Part shown: positions 34,940 through 43,483 of the stretch, piece by piece | Position numbering within the stretch: the stretch's first letter is position 1 | Layout of the letters: each line of letters opens with the position of its first letter | Assembly (NCBI RefSeq): GCF_001006805.1 | Contig: NZ_LN811350.1 | Coordinates: 12,373 to 76,372, forward strand | From: Microvirga massiliensis | Lineage (GTDB): Bacteria; Pseudomonadota; Alphaproteobacteria; Rhizobiales; Beijerinckiaceae | Reading direction: 5' to 3' | DNA: 64,000 nt | Notes under the pieces: generated by a model | Database searches by the model: none | Seen by the model: the letters and a program-made list of their open reading frames with translations, nothing else | Told to the model about the DNA's origin: nothing | Made by a program: the position numbers and the translations under genes

Positions 34940-36010
34940 TTAGAATGTCAGCGAATTCACGACCCGCACCCGCTGGCCGGGATCGAGTTTCTGAACTCCC
35001 ATGGCGACCACCTGATCGCCATCGCGCACGCCGGCCGTGACGAGAACCGCATCGGCCTCGTAGGAGCGCACGGTGACCGGACGCAGCGCCAAGCGTCCGT
35101 CCAGGTCGACCGTCCAGAGCGAAGGCCCATTGCCGGCATCGTAGAGAGACGAAAGAGGCAGCCGCGCTACGTTCGAGGATCGAGGCGACTCGATCGTCAG
35201 TGTCGCGGTCATCCCGAGCTGTACCTCAGGTCCTGCGTCCGGAATGCTGAACCGGGCGAGATAGGTTCTCGTCACCGGGTCGGCCGCCGGTGAGAGCTCG
35301 CGCAGCGTGGTCCGATAGACACGGCCGGCGTTCGACCAAAGCGATAGCGTCGCGTCGCCCTGGCTGAGCACGGCGACCTGTGCTTCGGGAAGCGCCACGA
35401 CGGCTTCTTTCTCGTCATGGGCGATCCGGAATGCGGGCTGCCCCGACGCCAGAACCTGGCCTGGTTCGACATGGACTGCAGTGACGACTCCGTTCGAATC
35501 GGAGTTCAGGACGGCATAGGAGAGCGCATTGTCGGCGAGCGACAAGGCCTTTTCCGCCCGTGCCATCCGGCCTCGGGCTTCCTCCTCCGCAGCCGTCTGC
35601 TTCTCGAGGAGGGAGGCCGTGGACCAGCCGTCTTGGCGCAAGGTGCGGATCCGCTGAAGCTCCGCCCGAGCCTGGGTCAGGGCTGCCGAAGCGGCCCTGA
35701 GCTCGGCATCGGCCTGCTCGCGCTGCAAACGAAGATCCGACTCGTCGAGGCGGGCGAGCGGCGTGCCGGCGCGAATGCGGTCACCGACATCGACCAAACG
35801 CTCAGCAACCTTGCCGGCGACGCGGAAGCCAAGATCGGTTTCGATGCGGGCCCGCACCGTGGCGACGAAGGATCGGGTCGGAGTCTCCGGCGCGAATCGC
35901 ACCTCGGTCACGAGCACCGGCCGGGCTGCGCGGGCGGGTGTCGCGGGCGCCTCCTGGCAGGCCGTCAGAGCGAACAGGATGATCGCGAGAGCAGAGAAAG
36001 CAGACTTCAT
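34940..36010 (-). CDS. RND efflux periplasmic adaptor lipoprotein
   Basis: 356 residues from the ATG at 36010 (AGGGAG eight bases upstream). A lipobox LTAC at residues 15-18 follows a hydrophobic stretch, so the mature protein is lipid-anchored. The barrel/lipoyl text GFRVAGKVAERLVDVGDRIRAGTPLARLD, an alpha-hairpin (LRLQREQADAELRAASAALTQ...) and the return LNSDSNGVVTAVHVEPGQVLASGQ are typical of membrane-fusion proteins. It bridges the RND pump and an outer-membrane channel. An operator with TGACGAA half-sites lies about 100 bp upstream. Confidence 0.94.
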   Translation of the reverse strand: MKSAFSALAIILFALTACQEAPATPARAARPVLVTEVRFAPETPTRSFVATVRARIETDLGFRVAGKVAERLVDVGDRIRAGTPLARLDESDLRLQREQADAELRAASAALTQARAELQRIRTLRQDGWSTASLLEKQTAAEEEARGRMARAEKALSLADNALSYAVLNSDSNGVVTAVHVEPGQVLASGQPAFRIAHDEKEAVVALPEAQVAVLSQGDATLSLWSNAGRVYRTTLRELSPAADPVTRTYLARFSIPDAGPEVQLGMTATLTIESPRSSNVARLPLSSLYDAGNGPSLWTVDLDGRLALRPVTVRSYEADAVLVTAGVRDGDQVVAMGVQKLDPGQRVRVVNSLTF

Positions 36011-36112
36011 CGCATGGCTCCCTGGTGCCGGACCGGCCCCGAGCCACAGCCTGCGGAGGGACCAGCGCCGCCCGGCCGAAACCGGTCCAGCCGGACGATT
36101 TAAGAATGATGA

Positions 36113-36136
36113 CTGACGAATGTCAATTTTCGTCAG
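36113..36136. promoter_or_regulatory. TetR operator, site 2 (RND operon promoter)
   Basis: CTGACGAA (36113-36120) and TTCGTCAG (36129-36136) form a perfect eight-base inverted repeat with an eight-base spacer. The spacer adds GTCA, giving an inner TGACGAATGTCA. The half-site is the same as in the palindrome before tetR. The site lies between the adaptor gene (minus) and the aminotransferase gene (plus). Confidence 0.6.
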
Positions 36137-36273
36137 CAAGCATTTTTCAGGGTTCAGGCAGCGATGTGCGACGGCACACGCGACCGGGTGCGCCTGCCGC
36201 CGTGCTGCCGGGCCAGGAGCCGTGGCTTGTCGCGAAGGCTGTGATAGGGACGGGCCCGCAACCGACGACTGCC

Positions 36274-37428
36274 ATGAACCCGATTTTCGCCGAACTCCCG
36301 ACCACCATCTTCGAAGTCATGTCCCGCCACGCACGGGACACCGGCGCCGTCAATCTCGGCCAAGGTTTTCCGGATGATCCGGGGCCCGAGGACGTCCGCC
36401 GCAAGGCGGCCGAGGCCGTGATTGAGGGCTGGAACCAGTATCCGCCGATGATGGGCCTGCCCGAACTCCGCCATGCGGTCTCAGAGCATTACCGCCATTG
36501 GCAGGCCCTCGACTTCGACCCCGAGGCCGAGGTGATGATCACCTCCGGTGCGACCGAGGCCCTCGCGGGAGCTCTTCTGGCGTTGATCGAGCCGGGTGAC
36601 GAGATCGTGCTCTTCGAGCCGATGTACGATGCCTATTTGCCACTGGTGCGCCGGGCCGGGGGCATCCCGCGTTTCGTCACTCTGAAGCCCCCGCGCTTCG
36701 CGCTCACCGAGGAGGCGCTCGCGCAGGCCTTCGGCCCTCGTACGCGCGCCGTTCTCTTCAACAATCCCCTCAACCCGGCGGCCACATTGTTCTCCCCGGA
36801 GGATCTCGATCTTCTCGCCTCTTTCTGTCGGCGCTTCGATGCGATCGCCATCTGCGACGAGGTCTGGGAGCACGTTGTCTTCGACGGCCGCCGGCACCAG
36901 CCGCTCATGAGTTGCGAGGGCATGTGGGAGCGGACAATCAAGATCGGCTCGGCCGGCAAGATCTTCAATCTCACGGGCTGGAAAGTCGGCTTCGTCTGTG
37001 CGGCGCCGGCCATCATGCGCGTCCTCGCGAAGGCCCACCAGTTCCTGACCTTCACGACACCTCCCAACCTGCAGGCTGCGGTCGCATACGGCCTCATGAA
37101 AGAGGATGGTTACTTCGAGAGCCTGCGTCGCGACCTCGCCCGCAGCCGGGACCGGTTCACGACCGGCCTGACGGATCTCGGCTTCGACGTCATCCCGAGC
37201 GAGGGAACGTATTTCCTGAACATCGACATCGCGCGCTTCGGCGACGCGGACGATGTCGCGTTCTGCCGCCGCCTCGTCCTCGAGCACGGGGTTGCCGCCA
37301 TTCCGGTATCGGCCTTCTACGCGGAGGGCGCTGTCAAGAACGTCGTGCGCTTCTGTTTCGCAAAACGCGACGAGACGCTCGATGCGGCGCTCGAGCGCCT
37401 GTCGGGCGTCGTGCGGCAGGCTGCCTGA
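36274..37428 (+). CDS. PLP-dependent aminotransferase, class I/II
   Basis: 384 residues from the ATG at 36274. The fold I pattern is complete: NLGQGFPDDPGPEDV, YDAYLP, CDEVWEHVVFDG, and the PLP lysine in SAGKIFNLTGWKVG, with the C-terminal arginine motif NVVRFCFAK. It resembles the kynurenine/methionine (YbdL-like) aminotransferases, so transfer from a sulfur or aromatic amino acid to a 2-oxo acid is likely but the substrate is not certain. It is divergent from the RND operon and unrelated by function to it. Confidence 0.9.
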   Translation: MNPIFAELPTTIFEVMSRHARDTGAVNLGQGFPDDPGPEDVRRKAAEAVIEGWNQYPPMMGLPELRHAVSEHYRHWQALDFDPEAEVMITSGATEALAGALLALIEPGDEIVLFEPMYDAYLPLVRRAGGIPRFVTLKPPRFALTEEALAQAFGPRTRAVLFNNPLNPAATLFSPEDLDLLASFCRRFDAIAICDEVWEHVVFDGRRHQPLMSCEGMWERTIKIGSAGKIFNLTGWKVGFVCAAPAIMRVLAKAHQFLTFTTPPNLQAAVAYGLMKEDGYFESLRRDLARSRDRFTTGLTDLGFDVIPSEGTYFLNIDIARFGDADDVAFCRRLVLEHGVAAIPVSAFYAEGAVKNVVRFCFAKRDETLDAALERLSGVVRQAA

Positions 37429-37630
37429 AGTTTCCGCTCCGGGAGGTGTCGGCGCACGGCCGGCCTGAAGCGGGCCGGCCCGTCCGAGGTCCAACGGACT
37501 TTCTGCCCAACGGGCCCTTCCACAGGCTCCGGATCATCAGATGCAATTGTATCCCGGGCAGGATGCGGCTAGCGTTCGCCGGCCCGCTCTGACGGGCTGC
37601 TCGAATTCTCCTACGGAGTGCCTGCCCACG

Positions 37631-38716
37631 ATGATCCGCCCTATTCTCGCAGCCGTCGTTCTTGCCGTCTCGACGATTGCCGCACCTGCCCAGGAGCGGG
37701 TGGTGAACGTCTATAACTGGTCGGACTACATCGATCCGAAGATGCTCGAGGAATTCACTCAGCAGACAGGGATCAAGGTCGTCTACGATACTTACGACAA
37801 CAACGAGATCGTCGAGACGAAGCTTCTCGCGGGCAGATCCGGTTATGACCTGGTGGTGCCGTCGGGACCGTTCCTGCAGCGCCTCATCAAGGCGAAGATC
37901 TTCCGCCCCCTCGACAAGGAAAAGCTTCCCAACATCGGGAATCTCTGGCCCGAGATCATGCAGCGTCTGGCCGTCTTCGATCCCGGGAACCAGCATGCCA
38001 TCGACTACATGTGGGGAACCACGGGACTCGGCATCAACGTCAAGAAGGTCCGCGAGCGCCTCGGGGATATCCCGCTCAACACGTGGGATCTCCTGATGAA
38101 GCCGGAGCTGTCGTCCAAGCTCAAGGATTGCGGCATCTACGTGCTGGATTCGCCCGAGGATCTCTTTCCGGGAATTCTCTCCTATCTCGGACTCAACCCG
38201 GACTCCAAGCGCGAGGAGGATCTGAAGCGCGCCGGTGATGCCTTGTTCCGCATCCGCGGCAACGTGCAGAAGTTCCACTCGTCCGAATACATCAACGCTC
38301 TCGCAAACGGCGATATCTGCCTCGCCGTCGGCTATTCGGGAGACGTCCTGCAGGCGCGCTCGCGGGCCGAGGAGGCGAAGAACGGACAGGAGATCACGTA
38401 CGTCATTCCGCGCGAAGGCGCCCTGATGTGGTTCGACGCTTTCGCGATCCCGGCCGATGCCAAGAACATCGACGAGGCGCATGAATTCCTGAACTTCATG
38501 ATGCGTCCGGAAGTTGCCGCGGCGAACACGAATTTCGTGTCCTATGCGTCCGGCAATCTTGCCGCAAAGCCCTTGGTCGACCCGGAGATTCTGAACAATC
38601 CCGGCGTATATCCCGACGAAGAGACGTTCAAGCGCCTCTTCACCAACACAGCCTATGACAACCGCACGCAGCGCACGGTGACGAGGCTGTGGACGCGAGT
38701 GAAGACCGGGCGGTGA
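37631..38716 (+). CDS. Polyamine ABC transporter solute-binding protein (PotF/PotD-like)
   Basis: 361 residues from the ATG at 37631; the frame is open upstream, but the signal peptide begins here (MIRPILAAVVLAVSTIAAPAQE). Family text: VVNVYNWSDYIDPKMLEEFTQQTGIKVVYDTYDNNEIVETKLL, then GYDLVVPSGPFL, IDYMWGTTGLGIN and the acidic/aromatic polyamine pocket region. It would bind putrescine or a related amine in the periplasm. The permease and ATPase genes are not in the window, so it is an orphan receptor here. A SIMPL-domain gene follows after two bases. Confidence 0.92.
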   Translation: MIRPILAAVVLAVSTIAAPAQERVVNVYNWSDYIDPKMLEEFTQQTGIKVVYDTYDNNEIVETKLLAGRSGYDLVVPSGPFLQRLIKAKIFRPLDKEKLPNIGNLWPEIMQRLAVFDPGNQHAIDYMWGTTGLGINVKKVRERLGDIPLNTWDLLMKPELSSKLKDCGIYVLDSPEDLFPGILSYLGLNPDSKREEDLKRAGDALFRIRGNVQKFHSSEYINALANGDICLAVGYSGDVLQARSRAEEAKNGQEITYVIPREGALMWFDAFAIPADAKNIDEAHEFLNFMMRPEVAAANTNFVSYASGNLAAKPLVDPEILNNPGVYPDEETFKRLFTNTAYDNRTQRTVTRLWTRVKTGR

Positions 38717-38718
38717 CG

Positions 38719-39435
38719 ATGACGCGCCGCATGCGGATCGCGATGCTCTGTGCCGCCCTCATGGCTTCGGTCCCGGCGGCGGCACAGCAGCCGCCGCGCC
38801 CCCCCTCGATCAGCGTCACGGGCTCCGGCGAGGCCGAGTTGAAGCCCGATTTCGCGCGGATCTTCGTGACCGTCGGAACACAGGCGGACACGATCGCCCA
38901 AGCGGTCGATCTGAATCGTGCGGCCACTGAACGGGCGCTCGCCCGCCTCGAGGGGATTGGGATCAAGCGGGATGACATCGCAACTGCCGGATTCCAGGTC
39001 TTCCAGACGCCTCAACCGCAAGGCCCCGACGGGCGCGAGCAGAAGGTGCCGCGCTTCAGCGTCGATCACCGCATCCGCGTGAAGACCCGCGATGTGGCGG
39101 GCGTCGGCAAGCTCGCGGGCGAGGTGCTCGCGGCCGGCGACGTGACCTTCCAATCGATCAGCTTCGGACTGGACCGTCAGGACGAGGGCGGAGATGTCGC
39201 AAGACGTGCGGCCGTTCGCGATGCCAAGCGGCAGGCCGAGGTCTTTGCCGAAGCCGCGGGGGTCAAGCTCGGACGGCTGATCGAGATCCGTGACGGGGCC
39301 GCGCACCCGCTCCCGGAATCGGACATGCCGATGATGCGCATGCGCGCCGTGGCGGCGGAGGCGGTCCCCCTCGTGCCGCCAGCCACCCTGCGTTTCAATG
39401 CGAGCGTGCAACTCGTCTATGAGATCGCGCCCTGA
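38719..39435 (+). CDS. SIMPL-domain (DUF541) periplasmic protein
   Basis: 238 residues from the ATG at 38719, two bases after the preceding stop (MRIAML at 38731 is an alternative). A signal peptide ends VPAAAQ. The DUF541 fold is plain: ISVTGSGEAELKPDFARIFVTVGTQADTIAQAV, then DIATAGFQVFQTPQP and a C-terminal RFNASVQLVYEI. Members are exported beta-rich proteins with poorly known roles, sometimes tied to oxidative stress or outer-membrane homeostasis. Probably co-transcribed with the polyamine receptor gene. Confidence 0.9.
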   Translation: MTRRMRIAMLCAALMASVPAAAQQPPRPPSISVTGSGEAELKPDFARIFVTVGTQADTIAQAVDLNRAATERALARLEGIGIKRDDIATAGFQVFQTPQPQGPDGREQKVPRFSVDHRIRVKTRDVAGVGKLAGEVLAAGDVTFQSISFGLDRQDEGGDVARRAAVRDAKRQAEVFAEAAGVKLGRLIEIRDGAAHPLPESDMPMMRMRAVAAEAVPLVPPATLRFNASVQLVYEIAP

Positions 39436-39800
39436 CGGGCGCGCCCTTTCGAACCGTCGCGCATTCGGGGCGCAAGCTCGAGGCCCCCGAACGATGCAGC
39501 CACGCTGTCCGTTCGCCGCGATTCTTCGTTTGCGGTCCACGCGCTTCGCAAGCTGTATCGTGGATGCGAGTCCGGCGTGCCATCTTGCCGCGCCTGCCGA
39601 TCCACGGCACATCCGAGCGCTGAAGCCTGAACGGGACGATATCCCGCCCTGTCTCCAGGCCCGGGCGGGCCGCTTACCACGGACGGCTAGATATACCTCG
39701 TTCGAGGGATTACGCTCCCTCCAATACAGAATTGCTCCTGCTGGTCAGCGGCTTACGATTGCCCGGTTCCGATGCCCGGCTCCATGGAGCCCATCGGGTG

Positions 39801-39830
39801 CCCGTGCGCAAAACCTGTCAAACGCACGGG
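39801..39830 (+). other. Hairpin in the leader of the TAXI gene
   Basis: CCCGTGCG (39801-39808) pairs with CGCACGGG (39823-39830), extendable by one G-C pair, with a 14-base loop, 27 bp before the start codon. No T-run follows. It may affect translation or stability of the message. The remaining 39436-39800 shows no gene. Confidence 0.35.
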
Positions 39831-39857
39831 CGCAGAGGCTTACTGGGAGATGATTTC

Positions 39858-41015
39858 ATGTCGGAGCGGATCCGCCCTCTTGCTGCACGGTCTGGCCCTA
39901 TCGCGCGAAGGGTGCGTGATGCGATCGTCCGGATCTCTGCGACGGCCATTCTGGTCTCGGCGACCCTTGCTGCCGGTCTATTACCCGTCTCCGCGCAGAA
40001 TCCCACGCCACGGTCGACGCCGAATTCCGCGAGCATCAATGCCGGAACGGTCGGCGTGATCTCGGGTGGAGCCGACGGCACATACATCCGCATCGCCGCC
40101 GATCTCGCCAACGTTCTGGATGGCGAGGATTTGCGAATCATTCCGATGATCGGCCGCGGCTCGCTGCAGAATCTGCGCGACATCATGTTCCTGCGCGGCG
40201 TTGATATCGGCATCGTTCAGATGGATGCCCGCGCGAGCCTGAAGGCTGAGAATCTCCACAACGCAGCGGCCGATCGGCTCCGCTACATCACGCGTCTCTA
40301 CAACGAAGAGGTCCATATCCTGGCCAGCCAGTCGATCACGGATATCCGCCAGCTCGATGGGAAGAAGGTCAATATCGACAAGGACGGCAGCGGCACCAAC
40401 CTGACCGCACGCCTCATCTTCAAGGCTCTCGGGATCAATCCCGAATTCACGACGCACGATCAGGCCTCTTCCTATGCACAACTTCGCTCGGGAGAGATCG
40501 ACGCTGCCGTGTACGTGGCCGGACGTCCCGTGCGCGCGATTTCGGAATTCCAGGGAGACGGTCGCTTCCACCTGCTCGGAATCCCGTTCGAGGGCGAGCT
40601 CGCCGAAGCCTATTTCCCGGCCCGCTTCGAAAACTCCGACTACCCGAGCCTCATCGAGCCTGGGCAGCCCGTGGATACGCTGGCGGTCGGCAGCATCCTG
40701 GCCGTATTCAACTGGCCGGAAAAGACCGAACGCTACAAGAAGGTCGAGCGGTTCGTGAACGCGTTCTTTTCGAGGTTCGAAGAGTTCCAACAGCCGGGCC
40801 GGCATAAGAAGTGGCAGGAAGTCAATCTTGCTGCCGAAGTGCCCGGCTGGGAGCGTCTGAAGGTGGCGCAGAAGTGGCTCGATCAGCATGCGGCCCAAAC
40901 GTCTCGCGCCGCTGCCGCCGGCGCACCATCAGCGGAGCCCCGCTGGATGTCCGGCGAAGCCGCGCAACGCGAGCGCATGTTCAATGAATTCCTCACCTGG
41001 CAAAGGCAGCAGTAG
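39858..41015 (+). CDS. TAXI-family TRAP solute-binding protein
   Basis: 385 residues from the ATG at 39858 (GGGAGA seven bases upstream). The N-terminus is a long signal/anchor segment (to about residue 45), then the TAXI domain: GTVGVISGGADGTYIRIAADLANVL, RGSLQNLRDIMFLRGVDIGIVQ, LRYITRLYNEEVHILA and DGSGTNLTARLIFKALGI. TAXI receptors deliver glutamate-like or other organic acids to fused TRAP permeases. A long insert-like C-terminus (EFQQPGRHKKWQEVNLAAEVPGWERLKVAQKWLDQH) exceeds ordinary receptors. The nearest fused permease is at 7787-10093. A coiled-coil protein gene follows on the same strand. Confidence 0.88.
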   Translation: MSERIRPLAARSGPIARRVRDAIVRISATAILVSATLAAGLLPVSAQNPTPRSTPNSASINAGTVGVISGGADGTYIRIAADLANVLDGEDLRIIPMIGRGSLQNLRDIMFLRGVDIGIVQMDARASLKAENLHNAAADRLRYITRLYNEEVHILASQSITDIRQLDGKKVNIDKDGSGTNLTARLIFKALGINPEFTTHDQASSYAQLRSGEIDAAVYVAGRPVRAISEFQGDGRFHLLGIPFEGELAEAYFPARFENSDYPSLIEPGQPVDTLAVGSILAVFNWPEKTERYKKVERFVNAFFSRFEEFQQPGRHKKWQEVNLAAEVPGWERLKVAQKWLDQHAAQTSRAAAAGAPSAEPRWMSGEAAQRERMFNEFLTWQRQQ

Positions 41016-41098
41016 AGAGCCGATCTGACGCGTAGCTGCGGGGCGCCCGGCCCAGTGGGGCTCGCCCCGGAAGGAGCAGACGCGGACACAGTGACAAA

Positions 41099-41123
41099 GA
41101 CGGTTCCCGCCGAGGGAACCGTC
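41099..41123 (+). other. Perfect hairpin in the leader of the coiled-coil gene
   Basis: GACGGTTCCC (41099-41108), loop GCCGA, GGGAACCGTC (41114-41123): a perfect ten-pair stem. It is not followed by a T-run, so it is unlikely to be a classical terminator, but could cause pausing, or protect the 3' end of the TAXI message. It lies 57 bp before the next start codon. Confidence 0.45.
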
Positions 41124-41179
41124 CCCGGCCCGGTAGAATCGCCACGAGGTGCACCGGCCGCGACAGAGGGAGGTCCGAT

Positions 41180-43378
41180 ATGAATGGACCGTATTGCCAG
41201 AGATTCCCATTTCCGCAGCCGGCGCTTCTGGCTCGCTCCCGGTCGACGCGGGGGCGCAGTGCGAGAGTCGGCCTTCTGCTCGCAAGCGCGTCCTGGCTCC
41301 TGCTCGCCACGACGATGACGGGGAGCGCTGCGGATACCCCGCCGGCCCCCATGCAAGCCGACAGCCCCAATGTCGCGCTGCCGCCCGACACGGATGATCA
41401 AAAGGATCTCACGGCACTGCTGTCGTCTCTGATGCAGGAGGCAGAGAGCCGGCAGCTCGCCGGAAAGCTCAAGCAGCTCATCGACCGCGGTGACGTGAAG
41501 TCCGCGGAGCTGCTGCTTTCAGGCGCCATCGAGCAGGGCACCTTCGCCGCGCTTCTCATCGACCGCATCCACGATCCTGGACTGATTTCCTTCCTGCGCG
41601 ACCAGAAGCTTCCCGCCACAAGCGAGACGGAGCAGCCCGCAATGAGCGGCCCGGATACGGCCGCGGTCGAGGAATTGCGGAAAGGGTTGGAGCAAGAGCG
41701 GACGCGAGCCGAACAGGCCTCGCGTGAGCTTGACACCCTTCGGAGCAAGGCGGAACAGGACCTTGCCGCTGCACGGGAGAGTGCGGCGCGCGATCTTGCA
41801 GCAGCTCGCGAAGAGGCCGCCCGTGACCGCGCAGCGCTCGAGCAGAAGAGCGCTCAGGAAATCGCGTCGCTCAAAGAGGCTGCATCCCGCGAGGCTGCAT
41901 CGGCCGCGGAGGCCATGCAGAAGCTCGCGGCGCTCAAGGAGAGTGCCGCCCGAGAGCTCACAACCGTAAAGGAGAATGCGGCACGGGACATCACCGCTGC
42001 TCGCGAAGCTGCGCGGGAACGCAGCGAGAATTCCGCCCGAGAGTTCGCAGCCGTCAAGGAGAACGCCGCGCGGGAAATTGCTGCCGCGAAGGAGAACGCG
42101 GCGCGTGAGATCGCGGCCGTACGCGAAACTGCGGCGCGCGAGCGCCAGGCGGCCGAAGAAAAGGCTGCGGCCGAAGTCGCGTCCCTCAAGGAAAAGGCCG
42201 TCCGGGACATCGCGGTTGCTGCCGAGACAGAGCGCGAATTCGACGACTACAAGCAGAAAGCGGCCCAGGAGCTCGCCGCCGCGAAGGAAGACGCGGCGCG
42301 CGAGATCGCAGAGGCTCGCGCAGCCGTAGAACGCGGCCGCAGTGATGATGCCGCGCAGGAGATCGCCGCCATCAAGGCGAATGCGACGCGCGATGTTGCG
42401 GCCGCGCGCGAGGCGGCCGCACGCGAGCGCGACGAGCAGATTGCCCGGGAGGTCGATAAGGTCAGGCGGGACGCTGCGCAGCAGGTCGCATCCATCAAGG
42501 ACAATGCAGCGCGCGAGATGGCCGCTCGTGAGGCAGCGCTCCAGGAAAAAGCCGAGAATGCCGCGCGCGAGCTCGACTCCATCAAGGAGAAAGCTGCCCG
42601 GGAGCTTGCGGCTGCCAAGGAGAGCGCAGCCCGCGAGATCGCGGCGGCACGGGCAGCTCTGGATGGCGAGCGCACGGCCATTCAGGAGAACGCCACCCGG
42701 GAGGTTGCATCCGTGCGTGAGGAGGCTGCGCGCAAGGTAGCGGCAGCCGCCGAGGCCGCGCGCGAATACGCAGCCCTGCAGGAGAAGATGCACGCGCCGG
42801 CGTCTCGCCGTCCGATTGGGCAGATCTTCCCGCTCGCGTGGTATGGGCCAAGCGACTCGGCCTTTGTCGAGACAGTCCGTAACACCGCTGATCCGGCACC
42901 GGGCAACCAGAGCGGACAGCGCGAAGCGCAGCCTCAGACCCGGTCGATGCTATTCCTCGCCGGCGCAGCCGGAGAGACGGGTAGCGGGGCCCAGCCGGCG
43001 GCGCGAAATCAGGCGTCCGCTGAGCCAACCCCGAATCCCCCAGTCAGTGCTGCTCAGGCGCCTGTTGCGCCCAACGCCGATCGGGCACGTTCCGCACCTC
43101 CGCCTCCACCATCCGCTGAGGAGCGCATCTTCGCGCGCGTCGCGGAACTCCTGCGCACCGGCGACATCAGCGGAGCGCGCCTGCTGCTGGAGCACGCCAT
43201 GCAATCGGGCAGCGCCCGGGCCATTTTCGGCTTGGCCGAGACATACGATCCTGAAGTGCTGTCCCGCCTCGGCGTGCTTGGAATTCGCGGGGACCCGGCG
43301 CGGGCTCGCGAGCTCTATGCCAGAGCCCGGGCGGCAGGCTACCAGCAGGCGCAAGGGCCGGTCGGCGCCACGAGGTGA
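41180..43378 (+). CDS. Hendecad coiled-coil protein with homologous N- and C-terminal helical domains
   Basis: 732 residues; ATG at 41180 with GGAGGT five bases upstream. Residues 28-51 form a membrane/signal segment. A helical domain follows (93-142, with RGDVKSAELLLSGAIEQG and HDPGLISFL). Residues 187-536 are an alanine/glutamate/arginine coiled coil with clear 11-residue periodicity, such as AAREIAAAKEN repeated at 297, 308 and 319. After a Pro/Ala/Gln-rich linker, residues 650-722 repeat the first domain (TGDISGARLLLEHAMQSG, YDPEVLSRL) and add a Sel1/TPR-like end. It is probably a periplasmic stalk or spacer. Function is unknown. A perfect terminator follows. Confidence 0.75.
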   Translation: MNGPYCQRFPFPQPALLARSRSTRGRSARVGLLLASASWLLLATTMTGSAADTPPAPMQADSPNVALPPDTDDQKDLTALLSSLMQEAESRQLAGKLKQLIDRGDVKSAELLLSGAIEQGTFAALLIDRIHDPGLISFLRDQKLPATSETEQPAMSGPDTAAVEELRKGLEQERTRAEQASRELDTLRSKAEQDLAAARESAARDLAAAREEAARDRAALEQKSAQEIASLKEAASREAASAAEAMQKLAALKESAARELTTVKENAARDITAAREAARERSENSAREFAAVKENAAREIAAAKENAAREIAAVRETAARERQAAEEKAAAEVASLKEKAVRDIAVAAETEREFDDYKQKAAQELAAAKEDAAREIAEARAAVERGRSDDAAQEIAAIKANATRDVAAAREAAARERDEQIAREVDKVRRDAAQQVASIKDNAAREMAAREAALQEKAENAARELDSIKEKAARELAAAKESAAREIAAARAALDGERTAIQENATREVASVREEAARKVAAAAEAAREYAALQEKMHAPASRRPIGQIFPLAWYGPSDSAFVETVRNTADPAPGNQSGQREAQPQTRSMLFLAGAAGETGSGAQPAARNQASAEPTPNPPVSAAQAPVAPNADRARSAPPPPPSAEERIFARVAELLRTGDISGARLLLEHAMQSGSARAIFGLAETYDPEVLSRLGVLGIRGDPARARELYARARAAGYQQAQGPVGATR
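41738..42787 (+). repeat. Coding repeat region: degenerate 33-base (11-residue) units
   Basis: This part of the coiled-coil gene encodes residues 187-536 in approximate 11-residue units of the form K-E-x-A-A-R-E-I-A-A-x. DNA units are related but diverged, with many GCG/GCC and GAG/GAA codon exchanges, so it behaves as an old protein-level repeat, not a recent tandem array. Confidence 0.7.
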
Positions 43379-43416
43379 GCGTCAGCCGTTTTCGCTTCGA
43401 CGCGCGGCACTCACCA

Positions 43417-43462
43417 CACGCACAGGCATTTGGGTCCGAATGCCTGTGCGTGATGCGTTTTT
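43417..43462 (+). terminator. Rho-independent terminator after the coiled-coil gene
   Basis: CACGCACAGGCATT (43417-43430), loop TGGGTCCG, AATGCCTGTGCGTG (43439-43452): a perfect 14-pair stem, followed by a T5 run at 43458-43462. It ends the plus-strand unit at 43378 and protects the convergent fumarase gene from read-through. Confidence 0.85.
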
Positions 43463-43483
43463 ATTCCTGGTGAGACGCCGTGC

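Noticed and set aside
41519..42793. A cysteine- and leucine-rich minus-strand frame of 424 codons
   Set aside because: It mirrors the periodic coiled-coil region; regular pattern of residues comes from the 33-base coding period, not from a second gene.
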